In this document: positions 9,333 through 21,154 of the stretch, piece by piece
Layout of the letters: each line of letters begins with the position of its first letter
Numbering within the stretch: the first letter of the stretch is position 1
Assembly (NCBI RefSeq): GCF_036032445.1
Contig: NZ_CP107932.1
Span: forward strand, 3,474,501 to 3,538,500
DNA: 64,000 nucleotides
DNA from: Nocardia sp. NBC_00416
GTDB taxonomy: Bacteria; Actinomycetota; Actinomycetes; Mycobacteriales; Mycobacteriaceae
Direction: 5' to 3'
Made by a program: the position numbers and the translations under genes
The notes under the pieces: model-generated
Seen by the model: the letters and a program-made list of their open reading frames with translations, nothing else
Databases searched by the model: none
What the model was told of the DNA's origin: nothing

Positions 9333-9776
9333 GTGCTTGTTGTGGACGATGTTGTCGAGGTGGACGCCCCCACCACAGTGGTGTGGTCGGTCCTCACCGA
9401 TTTCGCTCGGTACGGCGACTGGAATCCGTTCATCAGCCGCTGCCGCGCGGAACTGACCGTGGGCGCACCGATCGATATGCGAGTCCAGCAACTGCTGCCG
9501 CGGCCGATCCCCATGCGCGAATGGATCCGCAGCGTAACCCCCGGCCAGGAGTTCAGCTACGCCATGAAACCGCTCCCGCTCGGCGCGCTCCGCAGTAAAC
9601 GCTCGCATACCGCGACCCCGCTGGCCGGCGACCGCAGTCTGTACGAATCGCATTTCGAACTCGACGGCTGGCTCGCTCCCCTGGTCGGATTGCTCTTCGG
9701 CCGCGGCTTCCGCCGCGGCTTCCCCGGGATGACCACCGCGGTAGCACGCGAAGCCGAACGCCTCCACTCCCGCTGA
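9333..9776 (+). CDS. SRPBCC-family (polyketide cyclase/START-like) protein
   Basis: A 147-residue single-domain protein of the SRPBCC/START-like fold, which forms a hydrophobic ligand pocket. The N-terminus has the typical EVDAPTTVVWSVLTDFARYGDWNPFI opening, here split between residues 8 and 33. No catalytic role can be read. The start is either GTG 9333 or, more likely, GTG 9342, because AGGG at 9328-9331 is well placed only for the latter. A KstR-like operator precedes it, so control by sterol availability is possible. A strong bidirectional terminator separates it from gatA. Confidence 0.78.
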   Translation: MLVVDDVVEVDAPTTVVWSVLTDFARYGDWNPFISRCRAELTVGAPIDMRVQQLLPRPIPMREWIRSVTPGQEFSYAMKPLPLGALRSKRSHTATPLAGDRSLYESHFELDGWLAPLVGLLFGRGFRRGFPGMTTAVAREAERLHSR

Positions 9777-9793
9777 ACCGCCGACCGTGCCCC

Positions 9794-9845
9794 ACCGATA
9801 TCGATGGCGGCGACCCGTTACCGGATCGCCGCCATCGATATCGGT
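9794..9845. terminator. Bidirectional terminator between SRPBCC gene and gatA
   Basis: A perfect 20-bp inverted repeat (9794-9813 with 9826-9845, arm ACCGATATCGATGGCGGCGA) with a 12-nt loop lies between two convergent genes. There is no clear T tract, as is common for actinobacterial terminators. Confidence 0.75.
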
Positions 9846-9851
9846 CGAAAC

Positions 9852-11330
9852 TCAGACGATAGCGCCGCGCGCCGCCTCATAGGCCGCGCCGACCCGGTAC
9901 AACCGGTCGTCGGCCAGCGCCGGGGCCATGATCTGCAGGCCGACCGGCATCCCGTCGTCGCTGCTCAGACCGGACGGCACCGACATGGCCGGATGCCCGG
10001 CCAGGTTGGTCGGCAGCGTGCACAGGTCGGACAGGTACATCGCCAGTGGATCGTCGACCTTCTCGCCCAGCTTCCACGGAGTGAACGGACTGGTCGGCGA
10101 GACCAGCACGTCGACCTGCTCGTAGGCCTTGTCGAAATCGCGCGCGATCAGGGTGCGCACCTTCAGCGCCTGCCCGTAGTAGGCGTCGTAGTACCCGGCC
10201 GAGAGCGCGTAGGTGCCGATCATGATGCGCCGTTTGACCTCCGGGCCGAAACCGGCGGCCCGGGTGGCGGCCATGACCTGTTCGGCGCTGTGGTTGCCGT
10301 CGTCGGCGACCCGCAGGCCGTACCGCATGGCATCGAAGCGGGCCAGGTTGGACGAGACCTCGCTGGGCAGGATCAGGTAGTAGGACGCCAGGGCGTACTC
10401 GAAATGCGGGCACGACACCTCGACCACTTCGGCGCCCAGATCCTTCAGCACTCCTACCGCGGCGTCGAACGAGGCGAGCACGCCCTGCTGGTAGCTGTCG
10501 GAGTGCAGTTCTTTCACCACACCGATCTTCACTCCGCGCAGATCACCGGTCGCGCCCTGCCGGGCGGCGGCGACCACCGGCGGCACCGCGACGTCACGGG
10601 AGGTGGAATCGCGCGGATCGTGCCCGGCGATCACCTCGTGCAGCAGCGCGGTGTCCAGGACCGTCCGTCCGCACGGGCCGCCCTGGTCCAGCGAGGACGC
10701 GCAGGCGACCAGACCGTAGCGGGACACGGTCCCGTAGGTGGGCTTCGTGCCGACGGTGGCCGTGACCGCCGCCGGCTGCCGGATCGAGCCACCGGTGTCG
10801 GTGCCGATGGCCAGCGGCGCCTGATACGAGGCGAGTGCCGCCGCCGAGCCGCCGCCGGAACCACCGGGGATGCGGCTGGTGTCCCACGGGTTGCGGGTCG
10901 GACCGTAGGCCGAGTTCTCCGTGGAGGAACCCATCGCGAACTCGTCCATATTGGTTTTGCCGAGAATCGGGATACCGGCGGCACGCAGCCGCGTGGTCAG
11001 CGTGGCGTCGTAGGGGGCCACCCAGTTCTCGAGGATCTTGGACGCGCAGGTGGTGGGCATATCCGTGGTGGTGAACACGTCCTTGAGCGCCAGCGGCACC
11101 CCCGCCAGCGGCGACGCCGGCGCGTTCCCGCCGGCGAGCGCCGCGTCGACCTCGGCGGCGGCGGCCAGCGCCTGCTCACCCGCAACGTGCAGGAAGGCGT
11201 GATACTCGCCGTCGACCTCGGCGATCCGGTCCAGGTGCGCGCGAGTGACCTCGACCGAGGTCACCTCACGACCGTGGATCTTGCCCGCGAGTTCGGCCGC
11301 GCCGAGACTCGTCAGTTCACCGGCGCTCAT
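9852..11330 (-). CDS. gatA: Asp/Glu-tRNA(Asn/Gln) amidotransferase subunit A
   Basis: A 492-residue amidase subunit of the GatCAB transamidosome, which releases ammonia from glutamine to convert Glu-tRNA(Gln) and Asp-tRNA(Asn). The amidase-signature triad is complete: Lys83 (LALKDVF), cis-Ser158 ([11 protein letters not shown]) and nucleophile Ser182 ([12 protein letters not shown]). The ATG at 11330 overlaps the gatC stop by 4 bp, so the pair is translationally coupled; gatB is not in the window. Gene order gatC-gatA next to an ACT-domain gene and ligA matches mycobacteria. Confidence 0.97.
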   Translation of the reverse strand: MSAGELTSLGAAELAGKIHGREVTSVEVTRAHLDRIAEVDGEYHAFLHVAGEQALAAAAEVDAALAGGNAPASPLAGVPLALKDVFTTTDMPTTCASKILENWVAPYDATLTTRLRAAGIPILGKTNMDEFAMGSSTENSAYGPTRNPWDTSRIPGGSGGGSAAALASYQAPLAIGTDTGGSIRQPAAVTATVGTKPTYGTVSRYGLVACASSLDQGGPCGRTVLDTALLHEVIAGHDPRDSTSRDVAVPPVVAAARQGATGDLRGVKIGVVKELHSDSYQQGVLASFDAAVGVLKDLGAEVVEVSCPHFEYALASYYLILPSEVSSNLARFDAMRYGLRVADDGNHSAEQVMAATRAAGFGPEVKRRIMIGTYALSAGYYDAYYGQALKVRTLIARDFDKAYEQVDVLVSPTSPFTPWKLGEKVDDPLAMYLSDLCTLPTNLAGHPAMSVPSGLSSDDGMPVGLQIMAPALADDRLYRVGAAYEAARGAIV

Positions 11331-11626
11331 TCCGACTCCCCCAGGATCTGTGGAACCAGGAACCGCTGGTCCTCGGCGGCGGGCGCACCGGACAGCGCCT
11401 GGCCCGGAGTCAGCCCGGGACGCACCTCGTCGGGACGGGTCACGTTCGTCACCGGATCCGGCGACGACGTGGCCGGCACATCGGCGGCGGCGACCTCGGA
11501 GATGGTCCGCACATGGCTGAGGATCGAATCCAGCTGCCCGGCGAACTGATCGAGTTCGGCTTCGGACAGTGCGAGCCTGGACAACCGGGCGAGGTGTGCG
11601 ACCTCGTCGCGGGAGATGGCGGTCAC
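11327..11626 (-). CDS. gatC: Asp/Glu-tRNA(Asn/Gln) amidotransferase subunit C
   Basis: A 99-residue GatC, the small scaffold that wraps around GatA and GatB. It begins with [21 protein letters not shown], whose central motif [10 protein letters not shown] is the family hallmark. The GTG at 11626 is chosen because AAAGGGG lies 7-8 bases upstream; longer in-frame extensions lack homology. Its last codon overlaps the gatA start (ATGA). Confidence 0.95.
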   Translation of the reverse strand: MTAISRDEVAHLARLSRLALSEAELDQFAGQLDSILSHVRTISEVAAADVPATSSPDPVTNVTRPDEVRPGLTPGQALSGAPAAEDQRFLVPQILGESE

Positions 11627-11973
11627 CGCGAACCCCTTTCGGCGATAGTTTGGACTGCGGATCACAAGCAACGAACAGCCTAGTGGTGTGGTCGGACCGG
11701 GTCGGTCGGCAGCCCGCGCACGTCTCTCGGGCCGCGGCGCGCGCACCGGCCGCGCGCGTGCGGCCCCGGCCTCGGCGAGGTGTCATCGGGCCGCCGGGAA
11801 GGCCGCTCTGCAGGCTCGACAGATTCGAAACCCATACATTTCACACTGCCCGCGACCTGTGTACCCTGGGCGGCACGCATAATTCGAGTCGATAACCGTG
11901 CCTAATGGGTGTAAGGATGGGCAGACCGGGTATTCGTTCAGAGCCTCGGCCGCTGAAGGAAAGGGAAACGCAC
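11627..11973. other. Divergent intergenic region gatC / ACT-domain gene
   Basis: This 347-bp region must contain the promoters for the gatCA operon (minus) and the ACT-domain gene (plus). GCATAAT near 11877-11883 could be a -10 element for the plus strand, but no convincing -35 is visible. Open frames here are low-complexity Arg/Pro/Gly translations and I do not call any gene. Confidence 0.5.
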
Positions 11974-12624
11974 GTGTCTTATCTGCTCCGCGTGCAACTT
12001 CCGGATCGTCCGGGAAGCCTCGGGTCACTAGCCGTGGCGCTGGGAACCGTCGGCGCCGACATCCTCTCGCTGGATGTGGTGGAGCGCGGCGCCGGATTCG
12101 CGGTCGACGACCTGGTGGTCGAGATCGCCCCGAACGCGCTTCCCGACACCCTCATCACCGCCGCGGAATCACTCAGCGATGTGCGAGTCGATTCCATCCG
12201 GCCCTATTCCGGGGTACTCGACACCCACCGGGAGCTCGAACTCATCGATAACGTGGCCAATGCCCGCGACGACCGGTTGCAGGTGCTGGTCGACGGGGTG
12301 CCCCGCGTGCTCCGGGTGGGCTGGAGCACCGTGCTCGATATGGGACCGCACGGCGCCTACCGGGTGGTCGGCAGCCAGAGCGCGCCACAGACCCAGGCGG
12401 GGTCGGTGCCCTGGATGCCGCTACAGAAGCCGATCGCGCTCGACGGGAACGCGGATTGGGTGCCCGAGATCTGGCGCGATATGGATACGAAACTGGCCGC
12501 GGCGCCGCTGGGACCTTCCAGCCAGGCACTGCTGCTGGGACGTCCCGGCGGACCCGATTTCCGGCCGTCGGAGATCGCGCGCCTGGGCTACCTGGCCGGT
12601 ATCGTCGCCACCGTTCTGGGCTGA
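11974..12624 (+). CDS. ACT-domain amino-acid-binding protein
   Basis: A 216-residue protein with an N-terminal ACT domain (SYLLRVQLPDRPGSLGSLA ... VEIAP, about residues 1-70), which binds small ligands such as amino acids. A helical C-terminal part of unknown fold follows. No enzymatic domain is attached. It corresponds in position to the ACT-domain gene between gatCA and ligA in mycobacteria. The GTG at 11974 is preceded by AAGGAAAGGG, a strong ribosome binding site. Confidence 0.85.
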   Translation: MSYLLRVQLPDRPGSLGSLAVALGTVGADILSLDVVERGAGFAVDDLVVEIAPNALPDTLITAAESLSDVRVDSIRPYSGVLDTHRELELIDNVANARDDRLQVLVDGVPRVLRVGWSTVLDMGPHGAYRVVGSQSAPQTQAGSVPWMPLQKPIALDGNADWVPEIWRDMDTKLAAAPLGPSSQALLLGRPGGPDFRPSEIARLGYLAGIVATVLG

Positions 12625-12664
12625 ACCATCCGCGGCGCCCGCAGCCGATTCGACCCGGTGACGG

Positions 12665-13003
12665 CTACTTGCCGGCACCCGGCTCGACGATCCGCCATTT
12701 ATCGGGTTTGCCCGGCGGGTAGGCGACCGTGAGGGTATCGCCGACCGCCGGCCAGTAGGCGGCGTCCCAGACCATGCGCCCGTACACCACCTTGCCCGGC
12801 TCGGACGGACCGGACAGGTTCCCGGTGACCGTGACGAACTGTTCGCCCATCGCCTCGGGGCGCGGGCTCACTCCCGTGAGATAGAGCGAACCGATCTCGG
12901 CGTCCGCGGGCAGCGCACCGCCGCCCCGTCGCCCGCGGAACACGAGCACGAGCATTCCCGCCAGTGCGGCCACCATGATCACCAGCATCGCCAGTTCGAA
13001 CAC
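12665..13003 (-). CDS. Small membrane protein, 112 aa
   Basis: It has one N-terminal transmembrane helix (about residues 4-22, LAMLVIMVAALAGMLVLVF) followed by RGRRGGG, which predicts a cytoplasmic stop-transfer and a soluble domain of about 85 residues. That domain is beta-rich by inspection (EQFVTVTGNLSGPSEPGKVVYGRMVW). The family is not recognised. It is convergent with the ACT-domain gene. Confidence 0.7.
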   Translation of the reverse strand: MFELAMLVIMVAALAGMLVLVFRGRRGGGALPADAEIGSLYLTGVSPRPEAMGEQFVTVTGNLSGPSEPGKVVYGRMVWDAAYWPAVGDTLTVAYPPGKPDKWRIVEPGAGK

Positions 13004-13294
13004 CCCACCATGCTAGGCCCCCGGACACACCACGGCGCCCGACGCTCTCGACGCCACGGTCACGAACCGGCGGCTGGTTCCAGCGCTCGATCCACCCCGC
13101 CCGCCGACCGAGCGTGCGACGCCACAGCCGAACCGCGCCGCACCGGTGGATTGTTCGCGCGAATGATCCTGCGACGTCGAAACATCGGCCGACGCCACCG
13201 CGGACAGTCACTTCTGCGTGTCGCGCCCCCCGGCGCATGAGTCGGGCGGGACGGGGTATTTCACTTCCACCGGACATGGAAGGAAGCGATCGAC

Positions 13295-13528
13295 ATGCCG
13301 GAATCTTCGATTCGAGCAGGTGCAATGGGCAGCCGAGTAGTGAGCCTCGTAATACTGGTCTGGTTCGTGGCGGGGATCATCGCCGCCTGGCAACGGGGCT
13401 ATTTCAACGACCCACCGGAAGAATGCTCCCACTTCGCGACGCTGGCGGTCACCGTGGTCTCCGGCCCCCTCAATTACATGGGCCTCAACCCGCGGATGGG
13501 ATGCACGCTGCCCGAACCCAGCAAATAG
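13295..13528 (+). CDS. Small membrane protein with conserved GYFNDPPEEC-type core
   Basis: A 77-residue protein, or 67 residues from the second ATG at 13325, which is closer to the hydrophobic helix VVSLVILVWFVAGIIAAWQ. After the helix a Cys-containing segment (PPEECSHFATLA) and a second weakly hydrophobic stretch (PLNYMGLNP) precede a second Cys. Small proteins of this build occur widely in Nocardiaceae and mycobacteria without a known role. A strong terminator hairpin follows at once. Confidence 0.65.
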   Translation: MPESSIRAGAMGSRVVSLVILVWFVAGIIAAWQRGYFNDPPEECSHFATLAVTVVSGPLNYMGLNPRMGCTLPEPSK

Positions 13529-13534
13529 ACCGGA

Positions 13535-13563
13535 ATCCCGGCCGCCGCAACGGCGGCCGGGAT
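13535..13563. terminator. Terminator hairpin between convergent genes
   Basis: A perfect 13-bp inverted repeat (ATCCCGGCCGCCG / CGGCGGCCGGGAT) with a CAA loop. It serves the small membrane gene on the plus strand and touches the stop codon of the ATPase gene on the minus strand. No T tract is present. Confidence 0.7.
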
Positions 13564-14810
13564 CAGGCAGGCGCCAGGGCGCCGGCGCCGCTGTCCGAGC
13601 GCCGCACCGTCCAGACACTGGTGCGGGTGCGCGGCGAACGACCGTTACCCCGGTCCACGAGTGCACGATTGCCGGTGGTGTACACGAGTTGCGCACCGCG
13701 CGTATTGGTTTCCGGGTTCTGGAACAGCTGCACGAGACGGTCGGCCTCCTCCACCGTCAGCTGCGTGCCGATATCGTCGACCACGAGCACTTTTCCCGCG
13801 TCGAGCGCGTCGAGCAGTACCGGCAGCAGCCGCAGCAGCGCCAGGGTGGCCGACGATTCCTCGGCCAGGGTGAACACGGGCTCCACACCGGTGTGCACCA
13901 ACCGCAGACCGACTCCGCGCCGCGTGACCATCCGGGTGTAGAGCGCGTCGCGGGCATTGCGCATATTCGTGAGCTCACGCGCCAGCTGGATTTCGGTCAG
14001 TCCGCTGTCCTGTTCCAGCTGGGCCGCATAGGCCGCCGACGCGGCCGCACGGTCGGTCTGGTCGCCCAGCGCCGCGATATCGGCGTCGAGATCGCGCAGA
14101 TAGTCGGCGTATCCGGGATCGTTCTGGGCGATGAGCAGATCGATGATCCCGAGATCGGCGGACTGCAGCAGGGTCAGCAGGCGGGCGGCGTTCTCGGTCG
14201 ATCGGGACAGATGCGAACCCACCCGCGATTCGATCGACTCCAGATCACCGGTGCCGCGCAATACCTCGAGCATGGTCTCGAACCATCGATACGCCGGCAC
14301 CAGCGCCTCGGCGTACATCTGCCCGGCCAGGCTCAACAGCAACGCGTTCGGCCGCACCAGTGGCGCCAGCGCGGTGATACCGAACCGAGACGGCTCGAAC
14401 ATCGGCCCGACCCGGACCGTCTCCTCTTCACGCTCGAACACGATCCGCTTCCGGGACCGGGGATGACTGTAGAGCCATTCGGCCGCGACATCGGCGGCGC
14501 CCAACCGGAACCCGTAGGTGTACGGGATGCCCTCGGCGACGAAGACCGCCTCGAATTCGGTCGGCCGTTCCGGGTGGCCCAGATGCGGCGTCCGCACCGG
14601 GCCGGCGTAGGGGTCCCAGCCGGTGACCGAATGCAGTACCGCGTCCCGCATATGTCCCACGGCGTCGACCAGATTCGATTTACCGGCGGCCGGGCCGCCG
14701 TGCACCGCGGTCACCGGCACCGCCACCGGCGTGGCGGCACCCCGGGTCAACCGCAATTCCTGTGGATCGGCCAGCGATTTGTGGTTGGACACCCGAAAAC
14801 TGCGCAGCAT
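13563..14810 (-). CDS. AAA-type ATPase, OLD/AAA_15-like
   Basis: A 415-residue ATPase related to the ABC/SMC-like AAA_15 group. Walker A is HGGPAAGKSNLVDAV (about residues 38-52). The Walker B/D-loop region is KVLVVDDIGTQLTVEEADRL in the C-terminal third, followed by a His/Asn-switch strand LVYTTGNRALVD. The region between is largely helical, as in OLD/RecF-like proteins. No nuclease (Toprim) domain is attached. It starts at the ATG at 14810 just after AGGATGGCGGG. A defence or DNA-metabolism role is possible by family, but nothing in the context shows it. Confidence 0.75.
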   Translation of the reverse strand: MLRSFRVSNHKSLADPQELRLTRGAATPVAVPVTAVHGGPAAGKSNLVDAVGHMRDAVLHSVTGWDPYAGPVRTPHLGHPERPTEFEAVFVAEGIPYTYGFRLGAADVAAEWLYSHPRSRKRIVFEREEETVRVGPMFEPSRFGITALAPLVRPNALLLSLAGQMYAEALVPAYRWFETMLEVLRGTGDLESIESRVGSHLSRSTENAARLLTLLQSADLGIIDLLIAQNDPGYADYLRDLDADIAALGDQTDRAAASAAYAAQLEQDSGLTEIQLARELTNMRNARDALYTRMVTRRGVGLRLVHTGVEPVFTLAEESSATLALLRLLPVLLDALDAGKVLVVDDIGTQLTVEEADRLVQLFQNPETNTRGAQLVYTTGNRALVDRGNGRSPRTRTSVWTVRRSDSGAGALAPA

Positions 14811-14916
14811 CCCGCCATCCTGCCGTGTCCGGCCACGATGCCGCAGTACCGGGACCCGGCGGTGTCGCGGACCCGCTGCTCGGGCGGACAGAGCCGCCCG
14901 TCCGTAAGCGGGCCGG

Positions 14917-17133
<2,217 letters not shown>

Positions 17134-17227
17134 TCACCGGACCCGGGCCACACCGTCCGGGCGGTGTGCGAGCGCTCGGAAGCCTCGCAGTGCGGGCATC
17201 CGGTGCGCCGGTCGCGGTAGGGCGGAC

Positions 17228-18262
17228 TCAGCCGGCGACGAGCGACTCCGGGTCCTCGACGAAGGCCTTCGCCGCATCGGAGGCCAGACCCAGGGCATCC
17301 CGGGCCCAGCTCATGGGCGCGCCGGCCAGACCGCATGCAGGACTCACCGTCACCCGCCGAGCCAGTTCGCTGCGGGGAAAACCGAGGCGGTCGACCAGAC
17401 GTGCCCCGGGTTCGGCGATCTCCCGCCAGGTCACCGCGGCGGTGGGGCGGGCGGTGGGTACCAGCCCGAGAATCAGATGTTTGCCCCGGTCCAAAGCCTC
17501 GCCGAGGGCATCGAGACCGGCCGTGCCCGATACGGTGGCGAGGTCGAACCCCAGTGCGACCGCCGAGGACCGGCCGAGGAAAGCCAGCGGCGGCGGGCTC
17601 GCGCAACTGTGCACCATCGTCGGAACCCGCTGCGCCCCCAGCACCGTCTCGAGGATGGCCAACGCTTCCGGCTCCGGCACCGCCGCGACCGTGTTCAGCA
17701 CGCTCGCCCCGCGTAGCGAGCCGTCCAGCACGGCTCCCAGCGAAGGTTCGTCCACCTGGAGAACCACCTCGGTCTCGAGGCGGGTCCCGATTTCGGCGAT
17801 ATGCGCGATCAGGCCCTCGGCCAGCGATTCGGCGAGATCGCGCACCGCGCCGCGGTCGGTCAGCACCCGGTGCCCGCCGGGCAGTTCCACCTGCGCCGCC
17901 AGGGTCAGCGGTCCGGCGGCCTGGACCTTGACCGTCCGCCCCGACCCGCGCAGTCCGGCGTTCTCCCACGCCTCCTGAAGGGCGTCCAGATCGGTTCGCA
18001 GCAGATCTTTGGCACGCCGCGAGGCCGAGCCCGGCCGGGCGGCCAGCCGATAACCGCGCACGGTGGTGTCGAAACGCATATCCACCAGCAACGCCGACAC
18101 CCGCCCGACCGTGTCCGCGCCCACCCCGCGGGCCGGCAGTTCGACCAGATGCGGTAGCCCCGCGAGCTCGCCCACGATCACCGCCGCGGCCTCCCGGGGA
18201 TCGGTGCCCGGCCAGGACCCGACCCCTGTCGCCACTCCGGCCGGAAAACCGGCCGGAGTCAT
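17228..18262 (-). CDS. MetE-like cobalamin-independent methionine synthase family protein
   Basis: A 344-residue protein with homology to the C-terminal (catalytic) half of MetE only. It begins [19 protein letters not shown] and contains [30 protein letters not shown] (His/Cys zinc-ligand region) and VSPACGLAG (second Cys). The N-terminal half of MetE is missing, as in the stand-alone mycobacterial homologue between ligA and trmU. It may be a core methyltransferase with another partner or an archaeal-type MetE. Its ATG overlaps the mnmA stop by 4 bp, implying an operon with mnmA. Confidence 0.85.
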   Translation of the reverse strand: MTPAGFPAGVATGVGSWPGTDPREAAAVIVGELAGLPHLVELPARGVGADTVGRVSALLVDMRFDTTVRGYRLAARPGSASRRAKDLLRTDLDALQEAWENAGLRGSGRTVKVQAAGPLTLAAQVELPGGHRVLTDRGAVRDLAESLAEGLIAHIAEIGTRLETEVVLQVDEPSLGAVLDGSLRGASVLNTVAAVPEPEALAILETVLGAQRVPTMVHSCASPPPLAFLGRSSAVALGFDLATVSGTAGLDALGEALDRGKHLILGLVPTARPTAAVTWREIAEPGARLVDRLGFPRSELARRVTVSPACGLAGAPMSWARDALGLASDAAKAFVEDPESLVAG

Positions 18263-19359
18263 TGTGATGCGCCCGCCGGAGCAGTACGTGAGGTGGCGGT
18301 GATGGTGCCGCTGCCGATCACCGCGTCGCCCGCGGCGTCCGGCCGGTACAGCACGATGGCCTGACCACGCGCGACACCGCTCAGCGGTTCGCGCAGGCGT
18401 ACCGCGAGTCCGTCGCCGACCGCTTCCGCGGTGGCGGGCGCGGTGCCGCCGTGCGCCCGGACCTGCACCACGCAGTCGACCGGTTCGCCGGGCGCCGTGC
18501 CGCTGGTCCAGATCGCCTTCCCGGCCTCGATCGACCACACCTGCAGGTCGTCTGCCGAACCCACGTGCACCGTGCCGGAATCGGGGTCGATATCGGTGAC
18601 ATAGCGGGGTTTGCCGTCGGGACCCGGTCCGGGCAGGCCCAGCCCCTTGCGCTGCCCGATGGTGAACCCGTGCACACCGTCGTGGCGGCCCAGTTCCGCG
18701 CCGCCGGAATCGACGATCGCACCGGGCCGGATGCCGATCTTCGCGCCCAGGAACGCCCGGGTGTCGCCGGAGGGGATGAAGCAGATGTCGTGGCTGTCCG
18801 GTTTGTTCGCCACCGCCAGACCACGCTCGGCGGCCTCGGCCCGGATCTGCGGTTTCGGGGTGTCGCCGACCGGGAACATGGCCCGCGACAGCTGCTCGGC
18901 GGTCAGCACCGCGAGCACATAGGACTGGTCCTTGTCCGCGTCCACGGCCCGGCGCAGCTCACCGTCGGAAAGCCGGGCATAGTGCCCGGTGACCACCGCG
19001 TCGAAACCGAGCGCCACGGCACGATCGGCGAGCGCCGAGAACTTGATCTTCTCGTTGCAGCGCAGACACGGGTTCGGCGTCTCGCCCGCCGCGTAGGCCT
19101 CGACGAAATCGTCGATCACGTCTTCTTTGAAGCGGTCGGCGAAATCCCAGACATAGAACGGGATCCCGAGCACGTCGGCGGCCCGGCGGGCGTCACCGGC
19201 GTCCTCTTTCGAGCAGCAACCGCGCGAACCGGTGCGCAGAGTTCCCGGCGCGGTCGACAGCGCCAGATGAACCCCCACCACTTCGTGCCCGGCGTCGACA
19301 GCTCGTGCCGCCGCCACTGCCGAGTCCACTCCACCACTCATCGCGGCGAGTACTCGCAT
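18259..19359 (-). CDS. mnmA: tRNA-specific 2-thiouridylase
   Basis: A 366-residue MnmA (TrmU), which adds the 2-thio group to U34 of tRNA Lys/Glu/Gln. The PP-loop SGGVDS (residues 8-13) activates the uridine with ATP. The two redox cysteines lie in [11 protein letters not shown] and [10 protein letters not shown]. It takes sulfur from the cysteine desulfurase encoded 3 bp upstream, a functional pairing seen across Actinobacteria. The next gene overlaps by 4 bp. Confidence 0.96.
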   Translation of the reverse strand: MRVLAAMSGGVDSAVAAARAVDAGHEVVGVHLALSTAPGTLRTGSRGCCSKEDAGDARRAADVLGIPFYVWDFADRFKEDVIDDFVEAYAAGETPNPCLRCNEKIKFSALADRAVALGFDAVVTGHYARLSDGELRRAVDADKDQSYVLAVLTAEQLSRAMFPVGDTPKPQIRAEAAERGLAVANKPDSHDICFIPSGDTRAFLGAKIGIRPGAIVDSGGAELGRHDGVHGFTIGQRKGLGLPGPGPDGKPRYVTDIDPDSGTVHVGSADDLQVWSIEAGKAIWTSGTAPGEPVDCVVQVRAHGGTAPATAEAVGDGLAVRLREPLSGVARGQAIVLYRPDAAGDAVIGSGTITATSRTAPAGASQ

Positions 19360-19362
19360 ACG

Positions 19363-20598
19363 CTACGCACCTCCTCTCGCACCGGCCAGACCCGCGGCCC
19401 TGGCTCGTTCCACCACTTGCGGCAATACATCCAGCAGAGCATTGATATCGGAATGCCGGGAGGTATGTCCAAGGGAAAACCGCAGCGAACCGCGTGCTTC
19501 CCGGGACCCGACCCCCATGGCGATGAGCACATGACTCGGCGAGGCCACCCCAGCGGTGCACGCCGAACCGGTCGAACATTCGATTCCCGCGGCGTCCAGC
19601 AGCATCAGCAGGGAATCGCCTTCACACCCCGGGAAGGTGAAATGGACGTTGCCCGGCAGCCGCCGTTCGTCGTACGGGCCGTTGAGGATCGCCTCCGGGA
19701 TCGCCCGGCGCACACCCGAGATCAGCTCGTCGCGCAGCGCGGTCATCGCCCCGGACCGGGCGGGCATCTCCACCACGGTCTCCCGGAGCGCGGCGGCCAG
19801 CCCGGCCACAGCCGCCACATCCGAGGTCCCCGACCGCAGATCGCGTTCATGCCCCCCGCCGTGCAGCAGCGGTACGCAGGGCACCTGCCGTCCGAGCAGC
19901 AACACCCCGACCCCGTGCGGCCCGCCCAGTTTGTGGCCGGTGAAACTCGCCGCGGCCAGCCCGCAGGCATCGAAATCGATGGGTAGCTGCCCGGCCGCCT
20001 GCACCGCGTCGCTGTGCATCGGCACCCCGGCCGCCTGCGCGATCGCGGCCAGTTCCCGGATCGGCTGGATCGCGCCGACCTCGTTGTTCGCCCACATCAC
20101 GGTGACCAGCGCGACCTCATCGGCGCCCTCGGCCAGTTCGGCGCGCAGTGTCTCGGGAGCAACGATTCCGTCGGCGTCCACCGGCAGCCAGGTGACCCGG
20201 GCCCCTTCGTGCCGTTCCAGCCATTCCACGGCGTCGAGCACCGCGTGGTGCTCGGTGGCGCCCGCCAGGATCCGGGTACAGCGGGTGTCGGCGTCGCGGC
20301 GCGCCCAATAGATGCCCTTGACCGCGAGGTTGTCGCTTTCCGTTCCACCGGAGGTCAGGATTACTTCCGACGGTCGAGCGCCCAGATCCGCGGCGATCGA
20401 TTCCCGCGCCTCCTCCAGCCCGCGCCGGGCCGCCCGGCCCGATCCGTGCAGTGAGGACGCGTTTCCGACCTGCGCGAAGACAGCGTTCATCGCCTCGATC
20501 GCGGCGGGCAGCATCGGTGTGGTCGCCGCATGATCGAGGTAGACCGTAGTGGGCACACCGCTGACAGCACCCGGGAAAGACGACTTCATGACCGACAA
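19363..20598 (-). CDS. iscS: Cysteine desulfurase (NifS/IscS family)
   Basis: A 411-residue PLP enzyme converting cysteine to alanine and enzyme-bound persulfide. PLP lysine is Lys223 in [12 protein letters not shown], His117/His118 stack on the ring ([10 protein letters not shown]) and the catalytic Cys347 is in [11 protein letters not shown]. It supplies sulfur for MnmA and for Fe-S clusters. No other isc genes are adjacent. The start is chosen at the first ATG; the Met at residue 4 is also possible. Confidence 0.95.
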   Translation of the reverse strand: MSVMKSSFPGAVSGVPTTVYLDHAATTPMLPAAIEAMNAVFAQVGNASSLHGSGRAARRGLEEARESIAADLGARPSEVILTSGGTESDNLAVKGIYWARRDADTRCTRILAGATEHHAVLDAVEWLERHEGARVTWLPVDADGIVAPETLRAELAEGADEVALVTVMWANNEVGAIQPIRELAAIAQAAGVPMHSDAVQAAGQLPIDFDACGLAAASFTGHKLGGPHGVGVLLLGRQVPCVPLLHGGGHERDLRSGTSDVAAVAGLAAALRETVVEMPARSGAMTALRDELISGVRRAIPEAILNGPYDERRLPGNVHFTFPGCEGDSLLMLLDAAGIECSTGSACTAGVASPSHVLIAMGVGSREARGSLRFSLGHTSRHSDINALLDVLPQVVERARAAGLAGARGGA

Positions 20599-21154
20599 AG
20601 CCTATCCCACCGTTGACCTGGGCATCTTTGGGGTCTCCCCCCTCTTTCTACAATTTTTCTACAAATTCCACACGATTCATAACAGTGCAGGCACCACCGA
20701 CATTCCTGGATTTACTTGCCCGGATGACAGAGATGGCGCCGGCATAACCGTGGCCTTGAACGCCACAGACTGTGCCGTCGGGCCAGATGGGCCCACCCCG
20801 GGAGCAGCGAAGTTGGAGCCGACTGACCAAGTGGGGTTTCCCATCCCGCTGGTGGAAGGGAAATGGCGTCTGTCACTCCGCACACCACGCCACGCGGAAT
20901 ACCCGGGGGGCACTGCCGGGGTTTATATGACCGGTGCCCACGGGGCGTCCTGGCCCTGTTCTGATTCCACCCTGGACGGATGCCGCCGTGGGTTTGGACC
21001 GGGCCGAACAGACCAAGGAGTGAATGAGCTTGGCACAGGCGCCAGAGACCCGGGCGGGCCTCCGCCGCTGGTAGTCCTCATGGTCGTTCGAGGTCCATAC
21101 ACGGAGTCGTCTCGTTGCGGTAGGTTCGCCGAATAGTCACGTGTCACCGATGTC
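20599..21154. other. Intergenic region between iscS and the distal end of CRISPR array 1
   Basis: The first ~100 bp are AT-rich (CCTCTTTCTACAATTTTTCT and nearby) and probably contain the iscS promoter reading left. The rest, up to the first degenerate repeat, shows one long open frame on the plus strand (20549-21136) that overlaps iscS antisense and has no recognisable domain. I call no gene here. Confidence 0.5.

Noticed and set aside
13004..13294. Possible small gene between the two small membrane-protein genes
   Set aside because: Frames here are Arg-rich translations without ribosome binding sites; the region is taken as promoter space.
20549..21136. A 195-residue open frame between iscS and array 1
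   Set aside because: It begins antisense within iscS, has no ribosome binding site at its start, no domain and an uneven composition.
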